Below, one piece after another: positions 37,853 through 46,290 of a stretch of 64,000 nucleotides of DNA. Under the pieces are notes generated by a model. That model made no database searches and was not told the origin of the DNA. It saw only the letters and a list, made by a program, of their open reading frames with translations. Position 1 is the first letter of the stretch. Each line of letters starts with the position of its first letter. The position numbers and the translations under genes are program-made. The stretch is taken from the NCBI RefSeq assembly GCF_001447995.1, contig NZ_LDPE01000001.1:1302001-1366000 (forward strand), written 5' to 3'. Origin of the DNA: Maribacter dokdonensis DSW-8. GTDB taxonomy: Bacteria > Bacteroidota > Bacteroidia > Flavobacteriales > Flavobacteriaceae.

Positions 37853-39841
37853 ATGAAATTCAAAGTAGTATCCGAGTTCAAACCCACTGGTGACCAGCCA
37901 AATGCCATAAAAGAATTAGTAAAGGGCATAAATGAAAAGGAAAAATACCAAACTTTATTAGGTGTTACAGGGTCAGGTAAAACCTTTACAGTAGCCAACG
38001 TTATTGAAAACGTTCAGAAACCAACTCTTCTATTGGCTCACAATAAAACCTTGGCCGCACAGCTTTATTCTGAATTTAAGCAGTTTTTCCCTGATAATGC
38101 CGTGGAGTATTTTGTGTCCTATTATGATTACTACCAACCAGAAGCATATATACCCACTAGTGGTGTATATATTGAAAAGGATCTGTCTATAAACGAGGAC
38201 ATAGAAAAGTTACGTTTAAGCGCTACATCATCCTTATTATCTGGGAGAAGAGATGTTATCGTTATCGCATCCGTATCCTGTCTATACGGTATTGGTAATC
38301 CCATTGAATTTCAGAAAAACGTTATTTCCATTAAAAAAGATCAAGTAATAGCTAGAACTAAGTTAATGCATCAATTGGTGCAATCTCTTTACTCAAGAAC
38401 TATGGCAGATTTTAAAAATGGAAACTTTAGGGTAAAAGGAGATGTAGTGGATGTTTTCCCTAGTTATGCCGATCATGCTTTTAGAATACATTTCTTTGGG
38501 GATGAGATAGAGGAAATTGAGGCGTTTGATCCGTTTAACAATACCATTATAGAAGTTTATGAAAATTTGAACATATATCCTGCTAACATGTTCGTAACCT
38601 CTAAAGATGTGTTACAGAATGCCATTCATAACATACAGGATGACCTAGTTAAGCAAATAGATTATTTCAAGGACATTGCAAAACCCTTAGAAGCTAAAAG
38701 ACTTGAAGAGCGAACCAATTTTGATTTAGAAATGATTCGTGAATTGGGTTATTGTTCAGGTATTGAGAATTATTCAAGATATTTAGATGGTAGGGAACCC
38801 GGTACAAGACCCTTCTGTTTATTAGATTACTTTCCAGATGATTATTTAATGGTGATCGATGAAAGCCATGTGACCATACCACAAGTACATGCCATGTATG
38901 GTGGTGACCGTTCACGAAAAGTCAATTTAGTGGAATATGGTTTTCGCTTACCCGCCGCAATGGATAACAGACCTTTAAAATTTGAAGAATTTGAAGCATT
39001 GCAAAATCAGGTATTGTATGTGAGTGCAACTCCGGCGGATTATGAGTTGCAATTGAGTCAAGGTGTTTATGTAGAACAAGTAATTAGACCAACCGGACTT
39101 TTAGATCCTATTATAGAAGTAAGACCTAGTTTAAACCAGATCGATGATTTGGTTGAAGAGATACAGGTACGGGTAGAAAAAGACGAGCGAACTTTGGTTA
39201 CTACCTTAACCAAAAGAATGGCAGAAGAATTGGCAAAATACCTAGATAGAATTAACATTAGATGTAGATATATTCATAGTGATGTTGATACTTTAGAACG
39301 TGTTGAAATCATGCAAGATTTACGAAAAGGTATCTTTGATGTACTGATTGGGGTGAATTTATTACGTGAAGGACTGGACTTACCAGAGGTATCTTTGGTC
39401 GTAATATTGGATGCCGACAAAGAAGGATTTTTAAGAAGTAACCGATCGTTAACACAGACTGTTGGTAGAGCTGCAAGAAACCTAAATGGCAAGGCGATCA
39501 TGTACGCAGATAAGATAACGGAAAGCATGCAAAAAACTATTGACGAGACAGCTTATCGTAGGGAAAAACAGATCAAATACAACACCGATAATAACGTAAC
39601 TCCAAAAGCATTAAATAAAAGCTTGGACAATGTGCTGTCTAAAAATTCCGTGTCTACTTATCACTTCATAAAAGAGGAGTTAAGAGCAGCCGAACCTGAT
39701 ATGGATTATCTAACAAAAGAGCAAATTGAAAAGTTGATCAAGGACAAAAGAAAGGCAATGGAAAAAGCTGCAAAAGAACTTGATTTTATGCAAGCAGCAA
39801 AGTTAAGAGATGAAATAAAGTCCCTACAAGACCAAGAATAA
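37853..39841 (+). CDS. uvrB: Excinuclease ABC subunit UvrB
   Basis: DNA-damage recognition helicase of nucleotide excision repair. The 662-residue protein has the PTGDQPNAI opening, Walker A GVTGSGKTFT (about residues 38-47), the YYDYYQPEAYIP beta-hairpin that probes lesions, DESHVTIP as motif II, ATPADYEL, GVNLLREGLDLPEVSLV and QTVGRAARN as the helicase motifs, and a C-terminal UVR helix pair (about 620-660, AAKELDFMQAAKLRDEIKSL) that contacts UvrC. Full length. No partner uvr genes nearby. The 650-base spacer downstream is noted separately. Confidence 0.98.
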   Translation: MKFKVVSEFKPTGDQPNAIKELVKGINEKEKYQTLLGVTGSGKTFTVANVIENVQKPTLLLAHNKTLAAQLYSEFKQFFPDNAVEYFVSYYDYYQPEAYIPTSGVYIEKDLSINEDIEKLRLSATSSLLSGRRDVIVIASVSCLYGIGNPIEFQKNVISIKKDQVIARTKLMHQLVQSLYSRTMADFKNGNFRVKGDVVDVFPSYADHAFRIHFFGDEIEEIEAFDPFNNTIIEVYENLNIYPANMFVTSKDVLQNAIHNIQDDLVKQIDYFKDIAKPLEAKRLEERTNFDLEMIRELGYCSGIENYSRYLDGREPGTRPFCLLDYFPDDYLMVIDESHVTIPQVHAMYGGDRSRKVNLVEYGFRLPAAMDNRPLKFEEFEALQNQVLYVSATPADYELQLSQGVYVEQVIRPTGLLDPIIEVRPSLNQIDDLVEEIQVRVEKDERTLVTTLTKRMAEELAKYLDRINIRCRYIHSDVDTLERVEIMQDLRKGIFDVLIGVNLLREGLDLPEVSLVVILDADKEGFLRSNRSLTQTVGRAARNLNGKAIMYADKITESMQKTIDETAYRREKQIKYNTDNNVTPKALNKSLDNVLSKNSVSTYHFIKEELRAAEPDMDYLTKEQIEKLIKDKRKAMEKAAKELDFMQAAKLRDEIKSLQDQE

Positions 39842-40436
39842 CTCAGAAAAAACCTGTTTTAAGCAAAATTAAAAAAATTAACACTAACACTTTAATTAAA
39901 AGAATATAAATTACTGGAAAACAAATTTATACATAATACTTTTAGACAAGACTAAAACAGTTATTTTTGACTATGAAAGGTAAATTAGGGTCAAATTTCA
40001 ACAAGTTTTCAATCTCTCTCCAGTGAGCTTAACTTCAAGAATATAAATTCTGATTTCGCCTATAACAAGACAACTTTGTCTCGTAAATCCAAGTGTTAAT
40101 ATTACGATTTTATGTTTAGTTTTCAAACTTTAAATTCAACCATTCTTCGCTTTCCAAAAACTAAAGATTCAACATTAAATATGTATCTAATTCCAAAAAC
40201 CACTTCTTAAAAATACAGTTTAACATTCAAGCTAACCGCCTACCCTTTCAACATAAAATTTTAAAAAATATTAAGATGTTGGAAACAACATTTACAGTTT
40301 AAAAAGAGATGGTAAATTTCATGTTCAAAAAACCTTATATGAGATAATCTGTATGTTACAAAAAATAAAAACTCCAACGCATCAATCACTGAATTTGTAG
40401 CTCAAAATTTTAAATAATTTTATGAATAGAGCGTAT
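39842..40436. other. Long AT-rich intergenic region after uvrB
   Basis: About 600 bases between uvrB and the hsp20 terminator hold no convincing gene. The + strand is G-poor around 40130-40260 (about three G per 60 bases, against about a dozen C), a strand skew unlike the neighbours. Short features seen: a 13-base direct repeat (AAGAATATAAATT at 39900-39912 and 40037-40049), a palindrome AGACAA-CT-TTGTCT (40068-40081), and repeated TTCAA steps. A 17-codon ATG frame starts near 39973 but has no support. It could be a decayed gene or an untranslated RNA, and I cannot tell which. Confidence 0.5.
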
Positions 40437-40441
40437 AAAAA

Positions 40442-40465
40442 AGTGCTTTGATTTCTCAAAGCACT
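40442..40465 (-). terminator. Terminator of hsp20
   Basis: A perfect ten-base stem (40442-40451 and 40456-40465) with a four-base loop, followed on the minus strand by a T run (40437-40442). It lies about 30 bases after the hsp20 stop. Confidence 0.85.
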
Positions 40466-40495
40466 CAACTAAACAACTCAAACCAACCTAAAAAA

Positions 40496-40921
40496 CTATT
40501 TTAATTCGATCATTCTTTTTGGCTTTGGTAAAGCCTCTTCTTTTTTAGGAAGATTGAATTTTAAAATTCCCCCTTCGTAATTTGCATCGATCTTATCGGT
40601 TGCAATTGTATCTGGTAATGTAAACGATCTTTTGAAAGATGAAATACTAAATTCTTTTCTAGTATAATTATCATTCACCTCTTCATTCTCTTTTTTAATT
40701 TCAGATGAAATGGTCAACACAGCTTCATCAATTTCAATGGTAAAATCTTCTTTACTTCTACCGGGTACAAAAAGCTCCAAATAATACTCCTTCTCGTTCT
40801 CCTTGATATTTACGGCAGGTACAGAATTTCTATTATTCTCTATACCTCCAAACCAATCTGGCTTAAATATTTCGTTCATAAAAGCTGGGAACAAAACGTC
40901 ATTTCTTTTTACTAAACTCAT
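40496..40921 (-). CDS. Small heat shock protein, Hsp20/alpha-crystallin family
   Basis: A 141-residue ATP-independent chaperone that holds unfolding proteins. The alpha-crystallin domain spans about residues 30-130: YYLELFVPGRSKEDFTIEI, an internal hairpin, REFSISSFKRSFTLPDTI with the FxRxF-like strand, and ANYEGGILKFNLPKKE, where GIL is the conserved strand 9 tip. The C-terminal tail has no clear IxI motif. An N-terminal LVKRNDVLFPAFMNEIF is usual for Bacteroidota Hsp20. It is divergent from DUF2254, and the intergenic DNA holds repeated elements (see 40968-41040). Confidence 0.95.
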   Translation of the reverse strand: MSLVKRNDVLFPAFMNEIFKPDWFGGIENNRNSVPAVNIKENEKEYYLELFVPGRSKEDFTIEIDEAVLTISSEIKKENEEVNDNYTRKEFSISSFKRSFTLPDTIATDKIDANYEGGILKFNLPKKEEALPKPKRMIELK

Positions 40922-40967
40922 AACTATATTTTTTTAAATTAATAGATTTTTAAATTCTCTTAGTAAT

Positions 40968-41040
40968 AGACAAAATACATACCAACAGCAAAATACTGTC
41001 ATTTTGTCTTATTTAATAATATTAATAATGACATTTTGGC
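40968..41040. promoter_or_regulatory. Repeated ATTTTGKC elements between hsp20 and DUF2254
   Basis: TGTCATTTTGTC (40997-41008) and TGACATTTTGGC (41029-41040) agree at 10 of 12 bases and start exactly 32 bases apart, about three helical turns. AGACAAAAT at 40968-40976 is the exact complement of the ATTTTGTCT at 41001-41009. Such phasing suggests binding sites for a regulator of hsp20, of DUF2254 or of both; no known consensus is claimed. Confidence 0.4.
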
Positions 41041-41117
41041 ATTTTTTTAAGTAAAGGAGTCTGTAATTTCTTCAAATCAGTTCAGTTTTAAATACCGTTT
41101 AAACTAGCTTTATGACA

Positions 41118-41125
41118 TATTTTTG
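41118..41125 (+). promoter_or_regulatory. -7 element abutting the DUF2254 start
   Basis: TATTTTTG matches TAnnTTTG and ends three bases before the ATG at 41129, so its transcript would be nearly leaderless. It may be chance in AT-rich DNA. Confidence 0.35.
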
Positions 41126-41128
41126 ACT

Positions 41129-42397
41129 ATGAACAGACTTCTGAATATTTTTAAACAAATACGCTCTAAAATTGCCTTCTACCCTTCTTTAATAGCCTTA
41201 GGCGGTCTTGCTTTGGCATTTCTGTTGATTTATTTGGAATCCATCAAAATTTCTTCCTTTCTAATTGATGTTGCTCCCTTTTTGGTTATTGATGACACAG
41301 ACACCGCAAAAACGATTTTAAGTACTTTAATTGGCGGTTTAATATCTCTAACCGTTTTTAGTTTTTCCATGGTAATGGTACTGCTCAATCAAGCTTCAAG
41401 CAATTTCTCACCAAGAGTGCTACCAGGTATAATCTCTGATCAAAAACACCAAATAGTGCTTGGACTTTATATTGGCACCATTCTATACAATATTTTTATT
41501 TTGATTTCCATAGAACCCACCGAAAATGAATACCAAACACCAGGGTTCTCTGTACTTATCGGCATTATACTAACAGTTTTATGTTTAGCCGCCTTCATTT
41601 ATTTTATTCACCATATTTCCCAAGCCATACAAGTAGGAAACATACTAACTGCAATTCATTCTAGAACTAAAAAAGAGTTAGCGATCATTATAGAAAATCA
41701 AGAAGATAAAAATCAAGATTTTCCAAGCACCGATCATTGGGAAAAACATAAAATTACCCAGAGAGGATACTTTTACGGAATACTTAAAGATGACCTAATA
41801 GAGCTTTGCCAAGAGAATAACTTAAAAGCAATGATTTCACTACATAAAGGGCAGTTTATAATAGATGGAACCGTAGGTTTCTTAACAGAAAAACCGGTTG
41901 AAGACGAACTAAAGAAAAAAATTGAAAAAACTTTACTGTTCAGCCATACAGAACTTATTGGTGAAAATTTTATTTATGGTTTTAGACAAATTTCAGAAAT
42001 AGGCATTAAAGCCATGTCACCGGGTATTAATGATCCTGGCACCGCTTTGAATACCATAGACTACCTTTCCTCATTATTTATTGATTTGTTGCTAAAAAAA
42101 GACCATGAATTTCTAACGGACAAAAACGGTGTTAATTGGGTAAGTTTGAACTGTCCAGAATTTTCAGAAATACTATTTAATGTAATGGCTACTTATCGTC
42201 AGTACTGCAAACATGATATTACGGTCATGCGAAAATTAATGCATAAACTAAAAACGTTAAAACTACATGTAGTACATTCTGATCAATTGAAAATAATTGA
42301 GGCAGAAATTGATCAATTAAGACAAGACGCCATAACTAATATCATGAACAAGAGAGATCTTGAACAATTAGAAGCAGATTACTTCTCTTGGTCTTAG
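41129..42397 (+). CDS. DUF2254 membrane protein
   Basis: A 422-residue inner-membrane protein of the DUF2254 family. The N-terminal third has about four hydrophobic segments (roughly residues 15-35, 55-80, 105-125 and 140-160), joined by loops carrying SLTVFSFSMVMVLLNQASSNFSPR, the family's most conserved stretch (quoted here as two halves, SLTVFSFSMV and LNQASSNFSPR). The rest is soluble, with SPGINDPGTALNTIDYL. Function is unknown. A TTG two codons upstream also opens the frame, but ATG at 41129 gives the usual start. Its stop overlaps the convergent TerB-like gene's stop by four bases. Confidence 0.85.
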   Translation: MNRLLNIFKQIRSKIAFYPSLIALGGLALAFLLIYLESIKISSFLIDVAPFLVIDDTDTAKTILSTLIGGLISLTVFSFSMVMVLLNQASSNFSPRVLPGIISDQKHQIVLGLYIGTILYNIFILISIEPTENEYQTPGFSVLIGIILTVLCLAAFIYFIHHISQAIQVGNILTAIHSRTKKELAIIIENQEDKNQDFPSTDHWEKHKITQRGYFYGILKDDLIELCQENNLKAMISLHKGQFIIDGTVGFLTEKPVEDELKKKIEKTLLFSHTELIGENFIYGFRQISEIGIKAMSPGINDPGTALNTIDYLSSLFIDLLLKKDHEFLTDKNGVNWVSLNCPEFSEILFNVMATYRQYCKHDITVMRKLMHKLKTLKLHVVHSDQLKIIEAEIDQLRQDAITNIMNKRDLEQLEADYFSWS

Positions 42398-42795
42398 TTG
42401 TAGTGTGATTTAAAAATAGCAATCAAAATCTCAGGTGGCACAACCTTATTAGGATACTTATGCATTATGGTCAAAACTTGTTGAATTGCCCCTGGCGGCA
42501 ATCCCATTTTTAAACCAATATCATAAATTTTGCTCACCTCTTCATCATCTTGCTTATCATCAACATTCATTAATAATACCAACCTATGAAACTGCAGAAG
42601 CCTATCTGATTGAGATTTGGGTATAACATGCTCCACATTCGTAGTAAAAAGCTTGTCAAACGTTTTCTTAGCAACATTCAATTGCTGCGCTACCGAAAAC
42701 AAGAAATCATATTCAGATTCCTTTATTTCATTGTTCACTTTAGCGAATGAAATCATTTCTGACAATATACTAAGCTTCTCTTTCTCAGTAGGCAT
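42394..42795 (-). CDS. TerB-like helical protein
   Basis: A 133-residue, mostly helical cytoplasmic protein. EKLSILSEMISFAKVNNEIKESEYDFL has the paired-helix pattern with acidic residues at the turn (NNEIKESE) that in TerB/DjlA-type domains may bind metal, and a similar VLLMNVDDKQDDEEV follows in the second half. TerB-like domains are associated with stress and membrane functions, including tellurite resistance, but the neighbours here are not ter genes. The role is unknown. Convergent with and touching DUF2254. Confidence 0.6.
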   Translation of the reverse strand: MPTEKEKLSILSEMISFAKVNNEIKESEYDFLFSVAQQLNVAKKTFDKLFTTNVEHVIPKSQSDRLLQFHRLVLLMNVDDKQDDEEVSKIYDIGLKMGLPPGAIQQVLTIMHKYPNKVVPPEILIAIFKSHYN

Positions 42796-43014
42796 ACGAA
42801 TACTTAATAAATTATATATTAATACTATAACTCAAATTTTAGAGTAAAAGTATAAGCCTCACTCATATACCATATAACTTTATAAATAAACCTGATAATT
42901 TAAACAAAGGCACCAACTTTGTTGGCTGTTCAATTGACACTTTTCCACCCACTATCATACGAATAACAACATAAGTATATATCAGGTCACAATTTTATGA
43001 TAACTTGCAGTCCT

Positions 43015-43022
43015 TAAATTTG
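43015..43022 (+). promoter_or_regulatory. -7 element abutting the DUF1456 start
   Basis: TAAATTTG matches TAnnTTTG and ends four bases before the ATG at 43027, a second candidate for a leaderless transcript. Confidence 0.35.
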
Positions 43023-43026
43023 CAAT

Positions 43027-43404
43027 ATGACAAATAATGATATTTTTAAAAAACTAAGAGTTGCCTTAAAATTCAGAGATGACGATATTGTTGAAATTTT
43101 ACAACTAGTAGACTTTAAAATTTCTAAAAGCGAATTAGGTGCTTTCTTTAGAAAAGAAGATCACCCTAATTACATGGAGTGTGGTGATCAAGTATTACGT
43201 AATTTTTTAAATGGATTGGTTATTCATTTACGTGGCACTAAAGATAACCCTAAGATTCCTGGTGAGGTTTTACTAGGTATGGCGACCGCAACATCAAAAC
43301 CCGCTACAAAGAATACCGAGAAAAGGGATTTCAAATCCAAGCAAATGAAAAAGGTAGATACCGCAATTAGCAATGTAAAATATAAAAACAAAAAAAGATC
43401 TTGA
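43027..43404 (+). CDS. DUF1456 (YehS-like) family protein
   Basis: A 125-residue cytoplasmic protein of two related helical repeats: TNNDIFKKLRVALKFRDDDIVEIL and a second ECGDQVLRNFLNGLVIHLRG, with FFRKEDHPNYMECGD between them, matching the YehS family. The C-terminal 35 residues are Lys-rich and probably disordered, which could favour nucleic-acid contact. No known function. Its stop lies inside the left arm of a terminator hairpin. Confidence 0.85.
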   Translation: MTNNDIFKKLRVALKFRDDDIVEILQLVDFKISKSELGAFFRKEDHPNYMECGDQVLRNFLNGLVIHLRGTKDNPKIPGEVLLGMATATSKPATKNTEKRDFKSKQMKKVDTAISNVKYKNKKRS

Positions 43405-43431
43405 CACACCTCTATATATCAAGATCTTTTT
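43392..43431. terminator. Terminator after the DUF1456 gene
   Basis: A perfect 13-base stem (43392-43404 and 43419-43431) overlaps the DUF1456 stop codon and ends in T residues on both strands, so it can also serve the convergent gene at 43451. Confidence 0.85.
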
Positions 43432-43450
43432 AAAGCAATACCCCTAAAGG

Positions 43451-43786
43451 TTATGCCTGAATACGCACAGGAATAGTGTATACTTTACCTTCCTCTACAT
43501 TTGCCAAATTAACTTTTTGATAGTTTAATCTAGCTTTGACAAAACCTTCCATATTGTCAAATTCTGTTTGTACAGATAACACAACGATTTCCCCGTCTGC
43601 ATTCAATGTAAATCGAACCTGGGCTGTTAAATCGTCATGCTCAACAGAAAAATCGTTTTCCGAAAGCATTTCTGAAATCTGTACAGATAATTTTTTTGTA
43701 GGGTTTTCATTTACTACATCATTAGCTAATACATTACCTGTTGCAAGTAGCATTGCAGCTACGACTACTAAACTTAATTTTCTCAT
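43451..43786 (-). CDS. Small exported protein of unknown function
   Basis: A 111-residue protein with a clear Sec signal (about residues 1-21, LLATGNVLA) and a mature part of about 90 residues: an amphipathic ISEMLSENDFSVEHDDLTAQVRFTLNADGEIVVLSVQTE, here noted for its central VRFTLNADGEIVVLSV hairpin, and a C-terminal strand YTIPVRI. The beta-hairpin with NADGEI resembles the TonB C-terminal fold, though it is too short to claim. Flavobacteria encode many such small periplasmic proteins of no known role. Free-standing between terminators. Confidence 0.7.
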   Translation of the reverse strand: MRKLSLVVVAAMLLATGNVLANDVVNENPTKKLSVQISEMLSENDFSVEHDDLTAQVRFTLNADGEIVVLSVQTEFDNMEGFVKARLNYQKVNLANVEEGKVYTIPVRIQA

Positions 43787-44101
43787 GACTTTTTGTTTTT
43801 TACTTCAGATTTCCTGAAGCTTGATTAATAATTGATTGATGATGAATTACTAAAAAGACGATGGTAAAATGATAATGTTACAATTAAACCCACTTTTAAC
43901 ATCTCTTTAATACTAATTTCATAATTACACCCCAAAATTAGAAATTCAAACCAATGAAAAAACAAGTAATTAGAGTCTTAACTATTATTTCATTCCAATA
44001 ACCTAAACTACAGATTTAGTCCTTTATTGATTACAATAAATTAAAACTGTAAAGACAATAAATATAAAAGCAGCAGTTCATCTACAAAACTTGAAACAAA
44101 A
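43787..44101. other. Intergenic region between the small exported gene and sucC
   Basis: About 315 AT-rich bases up to the sucC terminator. It should hold the promoter of the minus-strand gene ending at 43786, but no exact TAnnTTTG is seen near it. A 15-codon + strand frame at 43954-44001 begins like a signal peptide (MKKQVIRVLTIISF) and stops at once. It may be a decayed exported gene, but nothing else supports it. Confidence 0.4.
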
Positions 44102-44130
44102 AAAAGACCATTCAAAATGAATGGTCTTTT
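44102..44130 (-). terminator. Terminator of sucC
   Basis: A perfect 13-base stem (44102-44114 and 44118-44130) with a three-base loop, about 20 bases after the sucC stop; on the minus strand it ends in a T run. Confidence 0.9.
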
Positions 44131-44151
44131 AAAACTTATAAATAAGTTACT

Positions 44152-45345
44152 TTAAGCCAATACAGCTTTTACCCTATCTGCAGCTTCTTGGAATTGTACA
44201 GCAGATTCTACCGCCAACCCTGAGTTATCAATAATTTCTTTTGCCAATTCAGCATTTGTACCTTGTAATCTTACAATAATTGGCACTTGCATGGCATCAC
44301 CCATATTCTTGTATGCATCTACAACACCTTGAGCTACACGATCACAACGAACGATACCACCGAATATGTTGATAAGAATTGCTTTTACATTAGGATCTTT
44401 TAAAATAATTCTAAAAGCTTCTTCCACTCTTTTAGCATCAGCAGTACCACCAACATCTAAAAAGTTAGCTGGCTCACCACCTGCCATTTTAATCAAATCC
44501 ATTGTAGCCATCGCGAGACCTGCACCGTTTACCATACAACCAACATTACCGTCAAGGTCAACATAGTTTAGTCCTACTTCTCTTGCTTCTACTTCAATAG
44601 GATTCTCTTCTCTAAGATCGCGCATTTCCGCATATTGCTTTCTACGGTATAGAGCGTTATCATCAATAGAAACTTTAGCATCAACAGCCATGATCAAATC
44701 ATCCGATGTCTTTAATACTGGATTGATCTCGAACATGCTAGAATCACTTTCAACATATGCCTTATATAAAGAAGCCACAAATTTTGTCATTTCCTTGAAA
44801 GCAGTACCGGACAAACCTAGGTTAAAAGCAATTTTCCTTGCTTGAAATCCTAAAAGACCCGTTGCTGGATCAATTTCCTCTGTAAATATTAAATGTGGAG
44901 TACTTTCTGCAACCTCTTCAATATCCATACCCCCTTCGGTAGAATACATAATCATATTCTTACCAGTAGCTCTATTTAATAAAACTGACATATAGAACTC
45001 GCTAGTTTCACTCTCGCCTGGGTAATAGACATCTTCAGCAATCAATACTTGATGTACTTTTTTACCTTCTGCAGAAGTTTGCGGAGTAATCAAGTTCATA
45101 CCAATGATCTGGTTTGCTATCTCTTCTACCTCTTTAAGGTTTTTGGCTAATTTTACACCACCACCTTTACCACGACCACCTGCGTGTACTTGTGCTTTAA
45201 TAACGTGCCATCCAGTTCCGGTTTCAGCAGTCAATTGCTTTGCAGCCTCAACAGCCTCTTTTGCATTATGGGCAACTATCCCTCTTTGGATGCGCACCCC
45301 AAAACTTGCTAATATCTCTTTTCCTTGATATTCGTGAAGGTTCAT
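44152..45345 (-). CDS. sucC: Succinyl-CoA synthetase (ADP-forming) subunit beta
   Basis: The TCA-cycle enzyme subunit that binds nucleotide and succinate. The 397-residue protein starts [16 protein letters not shown], has the ATP-grasp loop [17 protein letters not shown], a metal-binding [34 protein letters not shown] (shortened here to [10 protein letters not shown]) and the C-terminal [14 protein letters not shown]. Full length. The alpha subunit gene sucD is not adjacent, which is common in Bacteroidota. A -7 element at 45372-45379 and the terminator at 44102-44130 make it a single-gene unit. Confidence 0.98.
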   Translation of the reverse strand: MNLHEYQGKEILASFGVRIQRGIVAHNAKEAVEAAKQLTAETGTGWHVIKAQVHAGGRGKGGGVKLAKNLKEVEEIANQIIGMNLITPQTSAEGKKVHQVLIAEDVYYPGESETSEFYMSVLLNRATGKNMIMYSTEGGMDIEEVAESTPHLIFTEEIDPATGLLGFQARKIAFNLGLSGTAFKEMTKFVASLYKAYVESDSSMFEINPVLKTSDDLIMAVDAKVSIDDNALYRRKQYAEMRDLREENPIEVEAREVGLNYVDLDGNVGCMVNGAGLAMATMDLIKMAGGEPANFLDVGGTADAKRVEEAFRIILKDPNVKAILINIFGGIVRCDRVAQGVVDAYKNMGDAMQVPIIVRLQGTNAELAKEIIDNSGLAVESAVQFQEAADRVKAVLA

Positions 45346-45371
45346 ATATATGGTGAATTTTAATTGTTAAG

Positions 45372-45379
45372 CAAAAATA
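45372..45379 (-). promoter_or_regulatory. -7 promoter element of sucC
   Basis: The minus strand reads TATTTTTG, matching TAnnTTTG, 26 bases before the sucC ATG. Confidence 0.5.
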
Positions 45380-45498
45380 GGAAACAGTAGGTAATAATCT
45401 AAAAATAGTTGAGATTAATTGAAAGGTTACTTATATAAATGAGGCTTTAAGCTCATAATTTATTTAAAATGTGATTAAAACCCAGTATAAATTGACAA

Positions 45499-46137
45499 CT
45501 ACATCTCTATATCCTTAAAATCTAAAGGATCAAAATTCTTAAAATGACCATTTAGTTCTATTATTTTTCTTGTTCTTTCAACTTCTGACAATACCGTAAT
45601 GGTAGATGTCAAATGCAAGCCTATGAAATTTAGTCGATCATTTTCAGTGGGTATTTGCAGTAATTGATACTCCTGATCAAATGACAATCCTATTTTATGC
45701 GCCAATGTAAAGCTATTGAATTCTTGCACATTAATAGGTGTATAAGGCACTTCCATAATTTCATATAACTGCTTTATACCATTTATAATGGTCTGCTTTT
45801 TTTCATCTGTGGCAACGTAATCGTATTCTATAAGTTTAACAATACCACCAGCGTAAAGTTTATCATCCATAATATTATCAAATGCCAACAACCTAAACAC
45901 TTGCCTAGCCACACAAACCACGTCCATTTCACCACTTTCATAGGTATTTACAACTTCAACCAACTGCACTTCAACGCCATATTCCATCTTGTTATTAATA
46001 AAAACGGGGATACCAAATGTAATAGCCTCATCTCTACAATCATTGATCAATTGCTTATAGCGATCTTCAAAAATATGTAGTGGAACGGTTTCTCCCGGAA
46101 AAAAAATGGACTGTAATGGTAATAATGGTAGTTTCAT
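45499..46137 (-). CDS. Lon N-terminal-domain (LON substrate-binding) protein
   Basis: A 212-residue protein made of a Lon substrate-binding domain without the AAA or protease domains: KLPLLPLQSIFFPGETVPLHIFEDRYKQLI (core LPLQSIFFPGETVPLHIFE), FGIPVFINN, VCVARQVFRLL and a helical C-terminal part. Such proteins occur in many bacteria, and their role is unsettled, possibly protein quality control. The open frame extends 40 codons upstream, but those residues are low-complexity and cover the lysA promoter region. The ATG at 46135-46137 begins at the family start. Divergent from lysA. Confidence 0.85.
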   Translation of the reverse strand: MKLPLLPLQSIFFPGETVPLHIFEDRYKQLINDCRDEAITFGIPVFINNKMEYGVEVQLVEVVNTYESGEMDVVCVARQVFRLLAFDNIMDDKLYAGGIVKLIEYDYVATDEKKQTIINGIKQLYEIMEVPYTPINVQEFNSFTLAHKIGLSFDQEYQLLQIPTENDRLNFIGLHLTSTITVLSEVERTRKIIELNGHFKNFDPLDFKDIEM

Positions 46138-46210
46138 ATGGCTAAAAGTACAAAGGTCTTTACGTTGCTCCAAAAGATATAACGCCAATATAATGTTGTA
46201 AATATCACAA

Positions 46211-46246
46211 TTTGTTATTTTTAATGTTTTTATGTTATTATTTTTG
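46211..46246 (+). promoter_or_regulatory. lysA promoter
   Basis: TTTG at 46211-46214 and TATTTTTG at 46239-46246 (TAnnTTTG), spaced by 24 bases, 44 bases before the lysA ATG. The spacing is at the wide end for Bacteroidota promoters. Confidence 0.5.
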
Positions 46247-46290
46247 TACTTATACATCTAGAAAAGTAAATTCGCATAAAAACAGATAGT

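Noticed and set aside
41029..41056. Sigma-54 promoter for hsp20 or DUF2254
   Set aside because: TTGGCAT occurs, but there is no TTGC at the required distance and the orientation does not fit either gene.
43954..44001. A 15-codon frame beginning MKKQVIRVL as a small peptide gene
   Set aside because: It stops after a signal-like start, has no promoter or ribosome-site support, and could be a chance frame or decayed gene.
46138..46257. N-terminal 40-residue extension of the Lon-domain protein
   Set aside because: The extension is low-complexity, covers the lysA promoter, and the conserved domain begins exactly at the ATG at 46137.
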